Of a DNA stretch of 64,000 nucleotides, positions 53,963 to 62,482 are shown piece by piece; within the stretch, counting starts at the first letter, position 1, and each line of letters starts with the position of its first letter. Location: positions 1,736,001 through 1,800,000 of the forward strand of contig NZ_CP015971.1 of the NCBI RefSeq assembly GCF_001659705.1. Direction: 5' to 3'. A program made the position numbers and the translations under genes. The notes under the pieces were generated by a model that was not told the DNA's origin, made no database searches, and saw nothing but the letters and a program-made list of their open reading frames with translations. The stretch is from Arachidicoccus sp. BS20. Lineage in GTDB: Bacteria > Bacteroidota > Bacteroidia > Chitinophagales > Chitinophagaceae.

Positions 53963-54925
53963 TATAAAGCGAGTTTTATTTTAATGTTGTTGATATTTCT
54001 ATTGAAGATGAATTTGTTTAAATATTGAATAGTGGTGAGAGCTGTTATTTTAGCGAGGATTCTTGTTTTAAAACCTTCAAAAGATTTTGCATAATTACGT
54101 CTAATCATAAACTGGTCGCATAGCTGTGAAAATAAGGTTTCGATTCTTTTGCGGCATTTTCTGAAAAGGTAAAATTGTGGTTTATACTCTTTCTGGTTTA
54201 TTCTTTTAGGCACTTCCAATTCAATATTTACTTCGTTAAACAAATCCAATTGTATGCTTTGAGAGAGATAACCTTTGTCGGCAAGCAAAGTGCAATCGGA
54301 CATTTGCGATTTAATATCTTGCAGATAATGAATGTCGTGAACGGATGCGGGCGTTATATCAAAACTTTGGAAAACACCGTTCACAGAACACACGGCGTGC
54401 AATTTATAGCCGTAAAAAGGTACGTTCTGCGAAGCACAGAAACCTCTGTCGGGAAAGGCACAGCTATTTTCTTTACAGATTTTACTTCTGGAAGAACGAG
54501 ACATTTTGCAGACTTCCAATGGCATACTGTCCACTACAAAATAGTTTTCAAACTCATTAAATTGCATAGCCATTTTCTTTCTCAACATTTCTATGCAGGG
54601 AAATAGTTTCCGTTTTCTTCTGTTATAAACGCTGCGTTCTATCTTGGATGCAATGCCAAGGTCGTCTATTTCTCTAAAAAGCTGCCGTTCAGAGTCTATG
54701 GATTTAAACTCCGCCCAAATGACTAAACTTATCAACTCTATATCGGACAGTTTTGGTTGTATCGGTTTGTAATACATATTTTCACTTTCTGTGATTTTGC
54801 GTAATTCATATAGAATTAGTTCGTAACTTGCCTTCAGGTTGCTCATAATTGTATCTGACTGGTAATCAATACAATATACGACTATTTAGTCTAATGAGCA
54901 ACTCTTTTTATAATGCACCACGAGT
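53950..54925. mobile_element. IS982-family insertion sequence (about 976 bp)
   Basis: Bounded by inverted repeats: ACTCGTGGTGCATTATAAA at 53950-53968, and the same word inverted at 54907-54925; similarity continues inward as GCGAGTT / AAGAGTT. One transposase gene fills the element, and its stop codon lies inside the left repeat. I could not find a target-site duplication: the flanks read ataaatat on the left and tagattaa on the right. This, plus the missing 5' part of the GldG-like gene, suggests a deletion or rearrangement at the junction and not a simple insertion. Confidence 0.85.
53962..54846 (-). CDS. IS982 family transposase
   Basis: A 294-residue transposase with an N-terminal helical region ('LSDIELISLVIWAEFKSIDSERQLFREI', 'SVYNRRKRKLFPCIEML') and a DDE catalytic domain: 'YFVVDSMPLEVCKMSRSSRS' (first Asp), 'FYGYKLHAVCSVNG', 'CTLLADKGYLSQS' (second Asp), and 'LFRKCRKRIETLFSQLCDQF' (Glu). 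The motifs and length match IS982 enzymes and the frame is intact, so it may be active. Its stop overlaps the ATG of the truncated GldG-like frame. Confidence 0.93.
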   Translation of the reverse strand: MSNLKASYELILYELRKITESENMYYKPIQPKLSDIELISLVIWAEFKSIDSERQLFREIDDLGIASKIERSVYNRRKRKLFPCIEMLRKKMAMQFNEFENYFVVDSMPLEVCKMSRSSRSKICKENSCAFPDRGFCASQNVPFYGYKLHAVCSVNGVFQSFDITPASVHDIHYLQDIKSQMSDCTLLADKGYLSQSIQLDLFNEVNIELEVPKRINQKEYKPQFYLFRKCRKRIETLFSQLCDQFMIRRNYAKSFEGFKTRILAKITALTTIQYLNKFIFNRNINNIKIKLAL

Positions 54926-55366
54926 TAGATTAACTCAAAATTACACGAATGGACTTGTCGGTTGAATTCTTATTTCATAAAAGTAAATTGATATTTAAAA
55001 CACTATATTAAAAATTTAGAAGCAACAATGACCGCTGATAGTGTACAGATAAATGGGCTTTCCATGATTTTTTTATATTGGGAAAGGGCTACACATAATG
55101 TCATTATCAGCAACTTTTCCGTCAATAAAATAAAATACAGCTTTCGTAAATTTGAGAATTGTCGTTAACCTTTAATGCAGCTGTACTTATCAACCCGCTG
55201 TAAATCCCACTGAAAGTATCCCCCGGAATATGGGGGTTAAGATCGGCGGGTTTTCCAATTTTAAAGTTTTCACTATACTTCCAAAAAGCAATAATTGATA
55301 AGAAAAAACATTTTATACCTAAAAATTTTGTGTTTAATAATGTCCTCTGCATATAATGGTTGAATA
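54926..55366. other. junction region between the IS and the mobilisation module
   Basis: About 440 bp, AT-rich. It does not encode the missing N-terminus of the GldG-like protein on either strand. It holds a possible small gene at 55122-55352 and otherwise no recognisable feature. The left end of the mobile element probably lies here or at the IS. Confidence 0.5.
55122..55352 (-). CDS. small hypothetical protein after the coupling-protein gene
   Basis: A 76-residue frame starting 14 bp after the TraG-like stop, on the same strand. The N-terminus is hydrophobic ('FLGIKCFFLSIIAFW'), followed by 'KIGKPADLNPHIPGDTFSGIYSG', which looks non-random. I recognise no family. It may be a real small membrane or secreted protein of the element, or a remnant. 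Confidence 0.35.
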   Translation of the reverse strand: MQRTLLNTKFLGIKCFFLSIIAFWKYSENFKIGKPADLNPHIPGDTFSGIYSGLISTAALKVNDNSQIYESCILFY

Positions 55367-57355
55367 TTATTTGTTTGGTGGTTTGTTATTCATCAACAGA
55401 TAGGACAACTTCGGATTACTCCTAATTTTTTCCATTTCTTCATCGATAAGACGAATTATATCGTTCTTAATCTGGATAAAGTTATTCTGAATAACGATAT
55501 TTTCCACCTTGCGTTTAGGAATGCTTTTATAGGCAACTTCTTCCACATTAATTGCATCGGGGTTATTCTGAATCGTACAATGAAATGCTTTCTGGCTCAA
55601 TTGCTGGTTAGGATTATCTGCCAACACACCCACAAACTCGCCGGAGCTTAATTTAGCAATTTTCGCAGGCGGTACCGCTAAATCCAATTGTGTGGACTTA
55701 CTAAGTGACGTATCATTCGCATTAATAGAAATACTCTCTCTCGTCTGTACAATTTTACCAATCGTTTCAGAAACTTCTTTAGCCGTTTCGCCCGTTGCCT
55801 GCCCGCAGAAGATATTTCCTGCCAGTGCAAACAACACATCCGCCTGTTCTTTTCCATAGTTTTTCCGCAACTGTTGCAAATTCTGGATTGCCAGATATGT
55901 ATTGATTTTATAACCCCGAGCAATTGCTAAAAAGTTCTCGATACCATTGGCAAAAATCGAAGAAAATTCATCAGCGATGATAACGGATTTCATTTTGCCC
56001 TTTTTCGGTAAAATCCTGAACAAGCGTGTAAGATATAAAGATACAACCGCCCCATAGATTTGTGTCTTTTCTGGATTATTTGCCAATACAACAATCTTCG
56101 GGTCATCCGGATTATTAATGTCCAAAGAAAAATCATTGCCGCTTAAAACATAATACAAGAGCGGCGATGACAAGCGTGCCAAAGCAATTTTTGCCGAAGC
56201 TGTTTGCCCTTCTAATTGCTCCATTGCTTTATTTTGAAAAGCCGTTATAAAAGGATTGACGAGGACTTCAATTTCGGGTTCGCTTGCCAACACGGGAAAA
56301 AGTTCCGTATAATTCATCTGCATCATTTCGATGGCGTGAGGCAATGTGCAATAAATGCCGTCTTTGTATTTTTTCAGATACCAGATTATCGCTGTCGTAA
56401 AGTTGATAGGGCTTTCCACAAAGAAGTCGCCCTGCTTTTTTATCCAATCCATATTTAAGCCCAATAAAATCGTTCTTGCACTTTCCGAAGCATCGGTAAT
56501 ATCATTCATCAGTGCCGGTTCCAGGGGGTTACAACGATGAACCGGCTCGTCAAAATTGATGATAAAAAAGCCCGGTGTTTTAGTATAAAGGTGCTTGGAC
56601 TTCAGCCAGGAGTTATAAGCAATCTTCGCCAGGTCATCATATTTAAAATCATAAATTAACGCGCTGAATTGCTTTTTCTCAATAGTTTGCTTGATGATTT
56701 CACGGACGAGAAAGAATGTTTTTCCCGCGCCCGGACTTCCGATAATAATACACAACCTTGCAGCGTTGATGATATTTAACCACATATCATGCACCTTACC
56801 TTTCAGGTTATATTTTGCCGGAAGGTTTACGCTAAACTCGTTTTCCAATAACCTTTCTTCCTGCGGAAAAGTTTCATTTTCCAAGTTGAAAATATCCTTG
56901 GCAAGCTTCACTTTTAATATGCGGGAAAGGTAAGCACCGCCTGTAAGGGTTAGCAGATAGCCGATGCTTGTCATGCCCATATAAAACAAAGCTAAACGCA
57001 CAACATCGCCTTGAGCATATAATAAAATATCTGCAACAAAGAATAGAATCATGCCCGGAATTAAATATGCCAATGCTGTTTTTATAGAAATCTTTTCGTC
57101 TTTCCTGCCTTTGACGCCTGCTAAAAAAACAGCAAGCAAACCAAGAACAGACACCTTTACTTTCCATACTTTTTGGAATGCCGGAAGCTTGTTGAAGTTC
57201 AGCATCAGCTTATCCACGATGCCTGCCGTTAAATGCCAATACTCAAAAGCAACATGGCAATAAACATAAAAATGTATCAGCAGAACAGCAATGCTGACAA
57301 GCCTTGTTAAGTCCATAATGGAGCGAAGCCCTTGTTCATTTTCTCCTGTACTCAT
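55367..57355 (-). CDS. TraG/VirD4-type coupling protein (MobC-like conjugative ATPase)
   Basis: A 662-residue inner-membrane ATPase that would bring the relaxosome to a conjugation pore. Four or more TM helices are seen in the first 150 residues ('LVSIAVLLIHFYVYCHVAF', 'VSVLGLLAVFLAGV', 'AYLIPGMILFFVADILLY', 'LALFYMGMTSIGYLLTLTGG'). Then Walker A 'CIIIGSPGAGKTFFLVREII', Walker B-like 'SVIIADEFSSIFANGIENF' and 'INTYLAIQNLQQLRKNYGKEQAD', followed by 'GNIFCGQATGETAKEVSETIG', all typical of VirD4-class proteins in Bacteroidota mobilisable elements. Last of the mob genes, 21 bp after the relaxase. Confidence 0.9.
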   Translation of the reverse strand: MSTGENEQGLRSIMDLTRLVSIAVLLIHFYVYCHVAFEYWHLTAGIVDKLMLNFNKLPAFQKVWKVKVSVLGLLAVFLAGVKGRKDEKISIKTALAYLIPGMILFFVADILLYAQGDVVRLALFYMGMTSIGYLLTLTGGAYLSRILKVKLAKDIFNLENETFPQEERLLENEFSVNLPAKYNLKGKVHDMWLNIINAARLCIIIGSPGAGKTFFLVREIIKQTIEKKQFSALIYDFKYDDLAKIAYNSWLKSKHLYTKTPGFFIINFDEPVHRCNPLEPALMNDITDASESARTILLGLNMDWIKKQGDFFVESPINFTTAIIWYLKKYKDGIYCTLPHAIEMMQMNYTELFPVLASEPEIEVLVNPFITAFQNKAMEQLEGQTASAKIALARLSSPLLYYVLSGNDFSLDINNPDDPKIVVLANNPEKTQIYGAVVSLYLTRLFRILPKKGKMKSVIIADEFSSIFANGIENFLAIARGYKINTYLAIQNLQQLRKNYGKEQADVLFALAGNIFCGQATGETAKEVSETIGKIVQTRESISINANDTSLSKSTQLDLAVPPAKIAKLSSGEFVGVLADNPNQQLSQKAFHCTIQNNPDAINVEEVAYKSIPKRKVENIVIQNNFIQIKNDIIRLIDEEMEKIRSNPKLSYLLMNNKPPNK

Positions 57356-57376
57356 ATTGATTGGTTTTAAAAGGGA

Positions 57377-58858
57377 TTACCAATTGGGTTTACGTTTTTT
57401 CTTTTTCTTAGGGTCTGTGTTCATGGAAAACGACGGTATATTGGGTGTGTCCGTCAACACTTCTTTGAGAAAATTGGTAAAGTGCTGAACAAAAGAAACA
57501 AGGGGAACGGAATTTTCTGTATGCCTTTCAACTTCTTCGTTCAACTTCTCTACGACGGAAGCGGAGATATTTTTGTTTCTGAACCATGCATCAAATTTTC
57601 TGTCAGCCGGTACAAAATTGTGTTCTTCTGTTTGTTGTTTCCCAAAAGCATAATGCAGGTTCTCTTCTTCATCTGAAACCACATGAATCCTTAATCCCTG
57701 TGCATAAAGCGATGCAATCGCGTGGGAGATACCTCTGGTATAATCGGTTTCCGATAAAACCTTTTCGACAAATTCTTTGTTTTCTTTGCGTTCTTTTTGT
57801 TCTGCCAATCCCCCCATGCCGATGCGTTCCATCAATCGTTTGGCACTATATGCTTTGCCCAAATCACTGCCGTTGAAAACGGTTTTAGTGTTATGGTCAA
57901 TGAAAGTGATGCCGTAAACCATTGTTTCGTTTTGATGAAACACCACGTCAATATTTCTCTTTTCCAACTCACTTTTGAACGCTTCTTTTGTAGGAATAAA
58001 TTTGGATTGCAATACTTTGTCAATTGTATTCTTCAACGGTTCTTTGAAACGCAACCGCTCGTTTTTATTGGTATCAAACAGTTTTTCAAGATTAGAAAAT
58101 GTCGGCTTTGTATAGATAGAACTCGCTTTAATCGGCACGCCAATTTTCTTCCTCGCAGCATCCAAAACAAAATAGCTCAACCCTTTTTTGTCGAACATTT
58201 TCGAACCTTCTTCACCGCGATAAGCTGTCACGTTGTACCGCTCCAAAAGTGTATTGAACTCCTGCAACGACGTGAACTTGTAATCACGGACAATTGCCCG
58301 AACAACATTGGATACCGCCGCTTTGGTTTCCGATTTTCCGTAAATTACTTTTTCTACAATAGGTTTCAAGGCTTCGTTTTGCGATTTTTTCCTGCCGTCG
58401 GCAACAACAAGCCCGAATAATTTCTCGATTTCTTTTCTGGCTGTTTCTGACTTTTCTATTCCGAGATGGTGCAGGGAAATACGCTCGCCGCCGTCTTTAA
58501 TATTTGTCGTAACGATGTGCAGATGCGGATGCGCAGCATCAAAATGTTGGTACAACAGATAAGGCTGTCCTGCGAAACCGATTCCTCCTATATAAGCATC
58601 TGTAATGGCAAGCAGCGTTTCTTTGCTCAATTTTTCCGAAGCATCAAAGTTTAAAGAGATATGCACTGTATTGACTATGGTGCGCGTATTTTGTTCTGTA
58701 AGCCGTTGAAAACGCGACAGCTTTTCGGAAAATAGCATCTCATCTGCCGCAGGAAAACCCACCGCATCCAACAGTGCTGCTTTTCCTTCTGATACTTTCT
58801 TTTCGTTGTAATTCAACGCGCCTTTAATGCTTTTGCCTGTCATTATTTTTGCAACCAT
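57377..58858 (-). CDS. relaxase/mobilisation nuclease (MobB-like)
   Basis: A 493-residue relaxase of the Bacteroidota MobB type. 'MVAKIMTGKSIKGALNYNEKKV' is the family's start, and the HUH metal site appears as 'YQHFDAAHPHLHIVTTNIKDGG' near residue 110. A conserved 'KKGLSYFVLDA' region follows. It would nick oriT and stay bound to the 5' end of the transferred strand. The start overlaps the stop of the MobA-like gene by 16 bp, and the coupling-protein gene follows within 21 bp, so they form one operon. Confidence 0.92.
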   Translation of the reverse strand: MVAKIMTGKSIKGALNYNEKKVSEGKAALLDAVGFPAADEMLFSEKLSRFQRLTEQNTRTIVNTVHISLNFDASEKLSKETLLAITDAYIGGIGFAGQPYLLYQHFDAAHPHLHIVTTNIKDGGERISLHHLGIEKSETARKEIEKLFGLVVADGRKKSQNEALKPIVEKVIYGKSETKAAVSNVVRAIVRDYKFTSLQEFNTLLERYNVTAYRGEEGSKMFDKKGLSYFVLDAARKKIGVPIKASSIYTKPTFSNLEKLFDTNKNERLRFKEPLKNTIDKVLQSKFIPTKEAFKSELEKRNIDVVFHQNETMVYGITFIDHNTKTVFNGSDLGKAYSAKRLMERIGMGGLAEQKERKENKEFVEKVLSETDYTRGISHAIASLYAQGLRIHVVSDEEENLHYAFGKQQTEEHNFVPADRKFDAWFRNKNISASVVEKLNEEVERHTENSVPLVSFVQHFTNFLKEVLTDTPNIPSFSMNTDPKKKKKRKPNW

Positions 58859-59232
58859 TTTTTACCAAGTTCTGTAATGAGGGGATATAATTCATCGACT
58901 TTTTTGCCGACACTTTCAAATAAAGAAGCTGTCTGCATGGAGTGATATACTTTTTTTGTCGGGCTGCCCTCACTGTTGAAGTATCGTGTAATCTGGTTAA
59001 TGTTCACGCCGATAGCGTGCAATTCAGAACGGATGGCTGATAACCGCTCCATTACCTTGTCCAAACTTTTATCATGTGTAACGACTACAATCTTCTTATA
59101 GTAAACAATATCGCGCAGCAGTTCGCTCATGCTTCTGTACTGCGAATTTTTCAGCTTGCTTTGCAGCTCCAGAAACTTTTGCTCGTCTATTCTTGTTTCT
59201 ATTCTGTAAGGAAGTTTATCGTGAGGTTTCAT
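58843..59232 (-). CDS. MobA-like relaxosome accessory protein (ribbon-helix-helix type)
   Basis: A 129-residue protein that resembles small mobilisation proteins which help the relaxase melt oriT. The N-terminal half ('PYRIETRIDEQKFLELQSKL', 'SMSELLRDIVYYKKIVVVTHD') looks like a ribbon-helix-helix DNA-binding domain, and 'LSAIRSELHAIGVNINQITRYFNS' matches the conserved 'L..iG.NlNQi.r..N' motif of the MobC/MobA group. Its ATG lies just left of the hairpin-rich candidate oriT. The overlap with the relaxase gene supports joint translation. Confidence 0.88.
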   Translation of the reverse strand: MKPHDKLPYRIETRIDEQKFLELQSKLKNSQYRSMSELLRDIVYYKKIVVVTHDKSLDKVMERLSAIRSELHAIGVNINQITRYFNSEGSPTKKVYHSMQTASLFESVGKKVDELYPLITELGKKWLQK

Positions 59233-59284
59233 AAAATTGTATTTAAGGTTTATTCAAAAAACGATTTCAAAAATTCAAAATGCG

Positions 59285-59432
59285 AATGCCGAGTTGCGAG
59301 GCATTTGTAAACCATCGCTTCTGACTTTGGAAGAAGCGCAAGATTCGTTTGTAGACAAACGTTCATCTTGCTCGTTGCCCGCGCAAGGTCAATGCTCCCG
59401 AATAGCCGTCTTTTAAGACCTTTAATAATGTT
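59285..59432. promoter_or_regulatory. candidate oriT: cluster of hairpins upstream of mobA
   Basis: Five inverted repeats occur in about 170 bp: AATGCC / GGCATT (59285-59305), CGCTTCT / AGAAGCG (59316-59338), a cruciform CAAGAT...CGTTTGT-ag-ACAAACG...ATCTTG (59339-59370), GTCTT-tt-AAGAC (59408-59419) and GGCT-ata-AGCC (59443-59453, just past the end given). They sit between primase-like and MobA-like genes, where oriT lies in comparable elements. No gene is present from 59233 to 59491. The nic site is not identified. Confidence 0.5.
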
Positions 59433-59491
59433 AGCAGGGTAGGGGCTATAAGCCTGTTGAAGCTGTTGAAAAAAGAAAAAGTCAATTGTTG

Positions 59492-60481
59492 CTATCTGTG
59501 GATTTTCATGTTTTCCGGTATTTGCTCCAAAGGATTATGTAGAGAAACCAATAACGCATTTAAGTCTTTGGCTTCGCTGTATATATGACTATAATCTTTG
59601 TAATTGTTGCCATGTACCAATGCTTCGGCTGTCGCGGACTTGCCGCGTGTATCGTTGTCAAGCAACATCATTTTGTTACCGAACGCATCCAATACATCGA
59701 ATGAACTTCTTAAAAATGAAAGCGAGTTTAATACCAAAAAATTATCTGGAACAGGTGCATCAATCCGGTTGTGAAAATGCAACAACTGAAACGATAAAAA
59801 ACTAAAGAACCCTTCAATAACAGCGATGGATTGTTTACGCTTGGGTTGCTGTCTTGCTTCTTTTGATGACAGGTTTGGAATAAGTGTTGTTGCTTTCGGT
59901 GCGCTGCTGCTCTTGAAATTCTTGGAGCGTAATTCATAGCCGCCTTTATCATTTTTGAACCCCAACGCGGTATAAATCCTTTCATTGCCCGCTACACTCT
60001 TATTCAGAAAATCAACTTCTTTCAGGTATTGATTGGCAAGGTCAAGCGGGATGCAACGCTCTCTTAAATAAGACTTCAGATAGAATTTAAAGACAGGTCG
60101 CTCTGCAACGATTTTGATTTTTTTATCGTCAGGCGCAACTGTATTTTCTGTTGCATTTCTCAAAAAGATGCGTTCGTTTTTTTCAACTTGTTGCCTTGGA
60201 AATACAACAAAATCTTTGAACTTTTGCAGCAATTCTGCATGGCTGCATCCGTGAATTTTGATGCCCAAGTCAATCAAATCCCCGCCGATGTCGAGTGAAT
60301 GGTCATACCAAATCCGGTGCTTGTCATTGACTTTAAACGACGGTGTTTTTTCTTCATGAAAAGGCGAATGAAACCAAATATCATTGCCTCTTTGTGCAGC
60401 CGGATGATGTCCCAGACTTGCCAAATAAGGAATAATACGAATACGGGCTTTTGCTTCTTTAAAGTTGAAATTACTGTTCAT
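59492..60481 (-). CDS. toprim/CHC2-type primase-like protein
   Basis: A 329-residue protein with a primase-like layout. The N-terminus ('KARIRIIPYLASLGHHPAAQRGNDIWFHSPFHEEKTPSF') and 'RIWYDHSLDIGGDLIDLGIKIHG' match the CHC2-type zinc-finger fold, but the zinc-binding Cys residues are missing, as is usual in plasmid and transposon versions. The C-terminal half has a toprim-like core: 'IAVIEGFFSFLSFQ' (Glu) and 'KMMLLDNDTRGKSATAEAL' (D-x-D). It may prime replication of the element or the transferred strand. The gene lies 2 bp after the 155-residue gene. Confidence 0.85.
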   Translation of the reverse strand: MNSNFNFKEAKARIRIIPYLASLGHHPAAQRGNDIWFHSPFHEEKTPSFKVNDKHRIWYDHSLDIGGDLIDLGIKIHGCSHAELLQKFKDFVVFPRQQVEKNERIFLRNATENTVAPDDKKIKIVAERPVFKFYLKSYLRERCIPLDLANQYLKEVDFLNKSVAGNERIYTALGFKNDKGGYELRSKNFKSSSAPKATTLIPNLSSKEARQQPKRKQSIAVIEGFFSFLSFQLLHFHNRIDAPVPDNFLVLNSLSFLRSSFDVLDAFGNKMMLLDNDTRGKSATAEALVHGNNYKDYSHIYSEAKDLNALLVSLHNPLEQIPENMKIHR

Positions 60482-60483
60482 GG

Positions 60484-60951
60484 TTATCTTCTTTTGCGAT
60501 GAATGTTGTGGTTAAATTTGTTTTCTCTGATGTTCTCATCATAGCTACCGAACGTCGGCAAAACCCGTTCAATAGGTTCTTTGATGCTGTAGTGATGTTT
60601 GATTTTTTTGTCCGAAACAGCGAAGAATTTATGTCCTTTTCTGATGAACGTGTCTTCTTCCAGCTTTGCCCAAAGAGCCAATCCAACGGGGTCAAGAAAC
60701 CGAATCGGCGGCAGGCGAAGAATTAAAATATGTTCGGGTAAAGGCTTGCTCTCATCGTAATAACGATACACATTCTTTGTGTGTTTGTCGTAACAAAGCA
60801 GTGATGAATCGTCAAAAATCTCCGTCATGTCATTGAAAAAAATCCGGTTATGCGGCGCATCTTTCTGGCGTAATTCATTGAGCTTTGTATCAATATAAAA
60901 TTCTTCTTCGCCGAATTTTATCATGGGTAATTCCCGTAACTGTTGCGGCAT
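60484..60951 (-). CDS. hypothetical protein of the mobile element
   Basis: A 155-residue protein of no family I recognise. It begins 'MPQQLRELPMIKFGEEEFYIDTKLNELRQ', has 'SKPLPEHILILRLPPIRFLDPVGLALWAKLEED' in the middle and a basic tail ('HNIHRKRR'). No TM segments are evident. It is 2 bp upstream of the primase-like gene, so the two are surely co-transcribed and may act together. The GTTCC repeat array lies just before it. Confidence 0.75.
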   Translation of the reverse strand: MPQQLRELPMIKFGEEEFYIDTKLNELRQKDAPHNRIFFNDMTEIFDDSSLLCYDKHTKNVYRYYDESKPLPEHILILRLPPIRFLDPVGLALWAKLEEDTFIRKGHKFFAVSDKKIKHHYSIKEPIERVLPTFGSYDENIRENKFNHNIHRKRR

Positions 60952-60986
60952 GATTGATTATTTTAAAGGTTGAAAATTTCAAAATC

Positions 60987-61223
60987 GTTCCGGTCGTTCC
61001 GTTTTTGTTCCACCGGAAAATGCTAATTCTTTGATTGTAAAACATTTAAACAGCATTTGCCGTTCCGTTCCGGTTTGAGCGCGCCAGCGTTCCGTTTTTG
61101 TTCCGTTTTTCAATTTTTCGTTCCGTTTTAAAAAATTAATTTTTTGATTTACAACTGATTGATACCTGTTTTCCCGTTCCATATCTGCACATAAAAAATG
61201 GAACGACGAGCATAAAAAGGAAC
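60987..61223. repeat. iteron-like GTTCC repeat array next to the RepA-like gene
   Basis: GTTCC occurs nine times forward (60987, 60996, 61007, 61062, 61067, 61089, 61100, 61120, 61176) and twice inverted (61200, 61219). A 17-bp unit CGTTCCGTTTTTGTTCC is repeated exactly at 60995-61011 and 61088-61104. The array lies between the RepA-like and the 155-residue genes. A translatable frame across it (60979-61182, minus) only reflects the repeats ('NGTKTER'). It may be a Rep-binding origin. Confidence 0.6.
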
Positions 61224-61224
61224 A

Positions 61225-62199
61225 TTATGTTTCTTTGTTGTCGCCCGGCGATAACCAGCGATGAATGGTGCCTTTACCTTTGTTCAGAATGCGGGCGATT
61301 TCATCAAAAGACTTGCCCGATTTACGAAGTGCAACAGCAATATCTTTTTGTTCTTCTTTATCCCGTATTTGATGAATGCCCACGTGTTCCGCTTCATTGA
61401 CTTGTTCCTCTTTCAACTCAAACCACATCGTGTAAGGATTCATTTTTAAAAGTTTCGACTGCTCGGCTTCTTCAAAATGGCGGGATTTGCCGCGTTTGAG
61501 AATGCGTAAATTTTTATCCTGACAACTGCGCCGAAGAAAAAAATCGCCGTCGACTAAATCTGTTTTCACGCCGCTTCCCGTTTGCAAATCACTTTCACTT
61601 AACAGGGATGTTGTGTGTTTTCTGAAGTGGTCTGTAACCACAATGGAAGTCTTGGAACTTTGACACAAAGCGAGTAACGTAAACATGAGCCGTGTGATTT
61701 CACGGTTGTTATTGGTGTCCACATTTGTAAATGCCATGCGTAAATTATCAATCACAATCAGCACGGGATTGAGTTTCTGAATGATTTGAATGATGTTGGG
61801 TAAATCATCCAAAAGATTATTCCTTGTGGTATAAGCCATTGCTTTAAAATTGTCTTTAACCGGTAACGGAACATTGCTTAATAATCGGTTTGCCCTGCGC
61901 TTGATAATTCTTTCACTCAATTCGTTGTTGAGATAAAGTGTGTTGCCGTGATGATTAATTACTTCGCCCAAATAGCTGTCCCATTCCCCTGCAATGGCAA
62001 TGCACAGTTGCATACACAACCAACTTTTGCCGACACCACGAGGCGACGGAAAATGTATCAGACAGTCTTCGGGAATGAAATTGCCGAAGAGCAATTTCAT
62101 ATCGGGAATATCTTTGCCTTCTTCTGCCAAACGCTGCATGGATGTGAGTGTAGGGCGTGCATAGAAGCTGACCTGTTCCGTTATTTTTTTAGTCGCCAT
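61225..62199 (-). CDS. RepA-like AAA family ATPase with C-terminal HTH
   Basis: A 324-residue RecA-fold ATPase like the RepA helicases of plasmids and mobilisable elements. Walker A is 'FPSPRGVGKSWLCMQLCIAI', Walker B 'NPVLIVIDNLRMAFTN', and 'TSIVVTDHFRKHT' carries the sensor-like motif. The C-terminus 'DIAVALRKSGKSFDEIARIL' and 'GKGTIHRWL' is a helix-turn-helix, so the protein may bind the nearby repeats itself. It overlaps the upstream 97-residue gene by 11 bp. Predicted role is replication of the element after excision or transfer. Confidence 0.85.
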   Translation of the reverse strand: MATKKITEQVSFYARPTLTSMQRLAEEGKDIPDMKLLFGNFIPEDCLIHFPSPRGVGKSWLCMQLCIAIAGEWDSYLGEVINHHGNTLYLNNELSERIIKRRANRLLSNVPLPVKDNFKAMAYTTRNNLLDDLPNIIQIIQKLNPVLIVIDNLRMAFTNVDTNNNREITRLMFTLLALCQSSKTSIVVTDHFRKHTTSLLSESDLQTGSGVKTDLVDGDFFLRRSCQDKNLRILKRGKSRHFEEAEQSKLLKMNPYTMWFELKEEQVNEAEHVGIHQIRDKEEQKDIAVALRKSGKSFDEIARILNKGKGTIHRWLSPGDNKET

Positions 62200-62482
62200 G
62201 ATAGAACAATGGAATGTTATCGGGAAATTGGATATTCAGTTTAATTGCCAGCGTCAAAGGTTTATTAGGTCTGTTATTCCAAATCCATTGGTTGGCTGCC
62301 GTCATCCAGTTTTTGACCGGGCAACCACGCTGCGTCTTCCATTTTTTCGATTTGTAATGATTATAAAAAGTGATAGCCATTGCTTCGGGCAATCCTTTTT
62401 GAGAAAAATATATTTTGACGAATTTTAAATCAGGCGGTATAGCTGAAGTGCAGACATCATTTTTTCTGTTTTCTTTTTTCAT
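62189..62482 (-). CDS. small replication-associated protein (DnaT-like replisome domain suspected)
   Basis: A 97-residue protein. The core 'AITFYNHYKSKKWKTQRG' and 'CPVKNWMTAANQWIWNN' resembles the short replisome-organiser motif seen at the end of phage DnaT/DnaD-like proteins ('F..yy.skgW..k...KdW..a...W'). It overlaps the RepA-like gene by 11 bp and the HTH gene by 4 bp (ATGA), so all three are coupled. Helicase-loader partner of the RepA-like ATPase is an inference. Confidence 0.7.
   Translation of the reverse strand: MKKENRKNDVCTSAIPPDLKFVKIYFSQKGLPEAMAITFYNHYKSKKWKTQRGCPVKNWMTAANQWIWNNRPNKPLTLAIKLNIQFPDNIPLFYHGD

Noticed and set aside
53950-54925. The inverted CTCGTGGT/ACCACGAG ends read as an inverted target duplication
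   Set aside because: An IS-mediated inversion leaves the duplicate at only one side of each copy; the matching words continue directly into the inner repeat, so they are taken as part of the terminal inverted repeat.
60979-61182. 67-codon frame on the minus strand in the RepA-downstream gap
   Set aside because: The frame follows the GTTCC repeats and gives repeated 'GTKTER' words; better explained as a repeat array.
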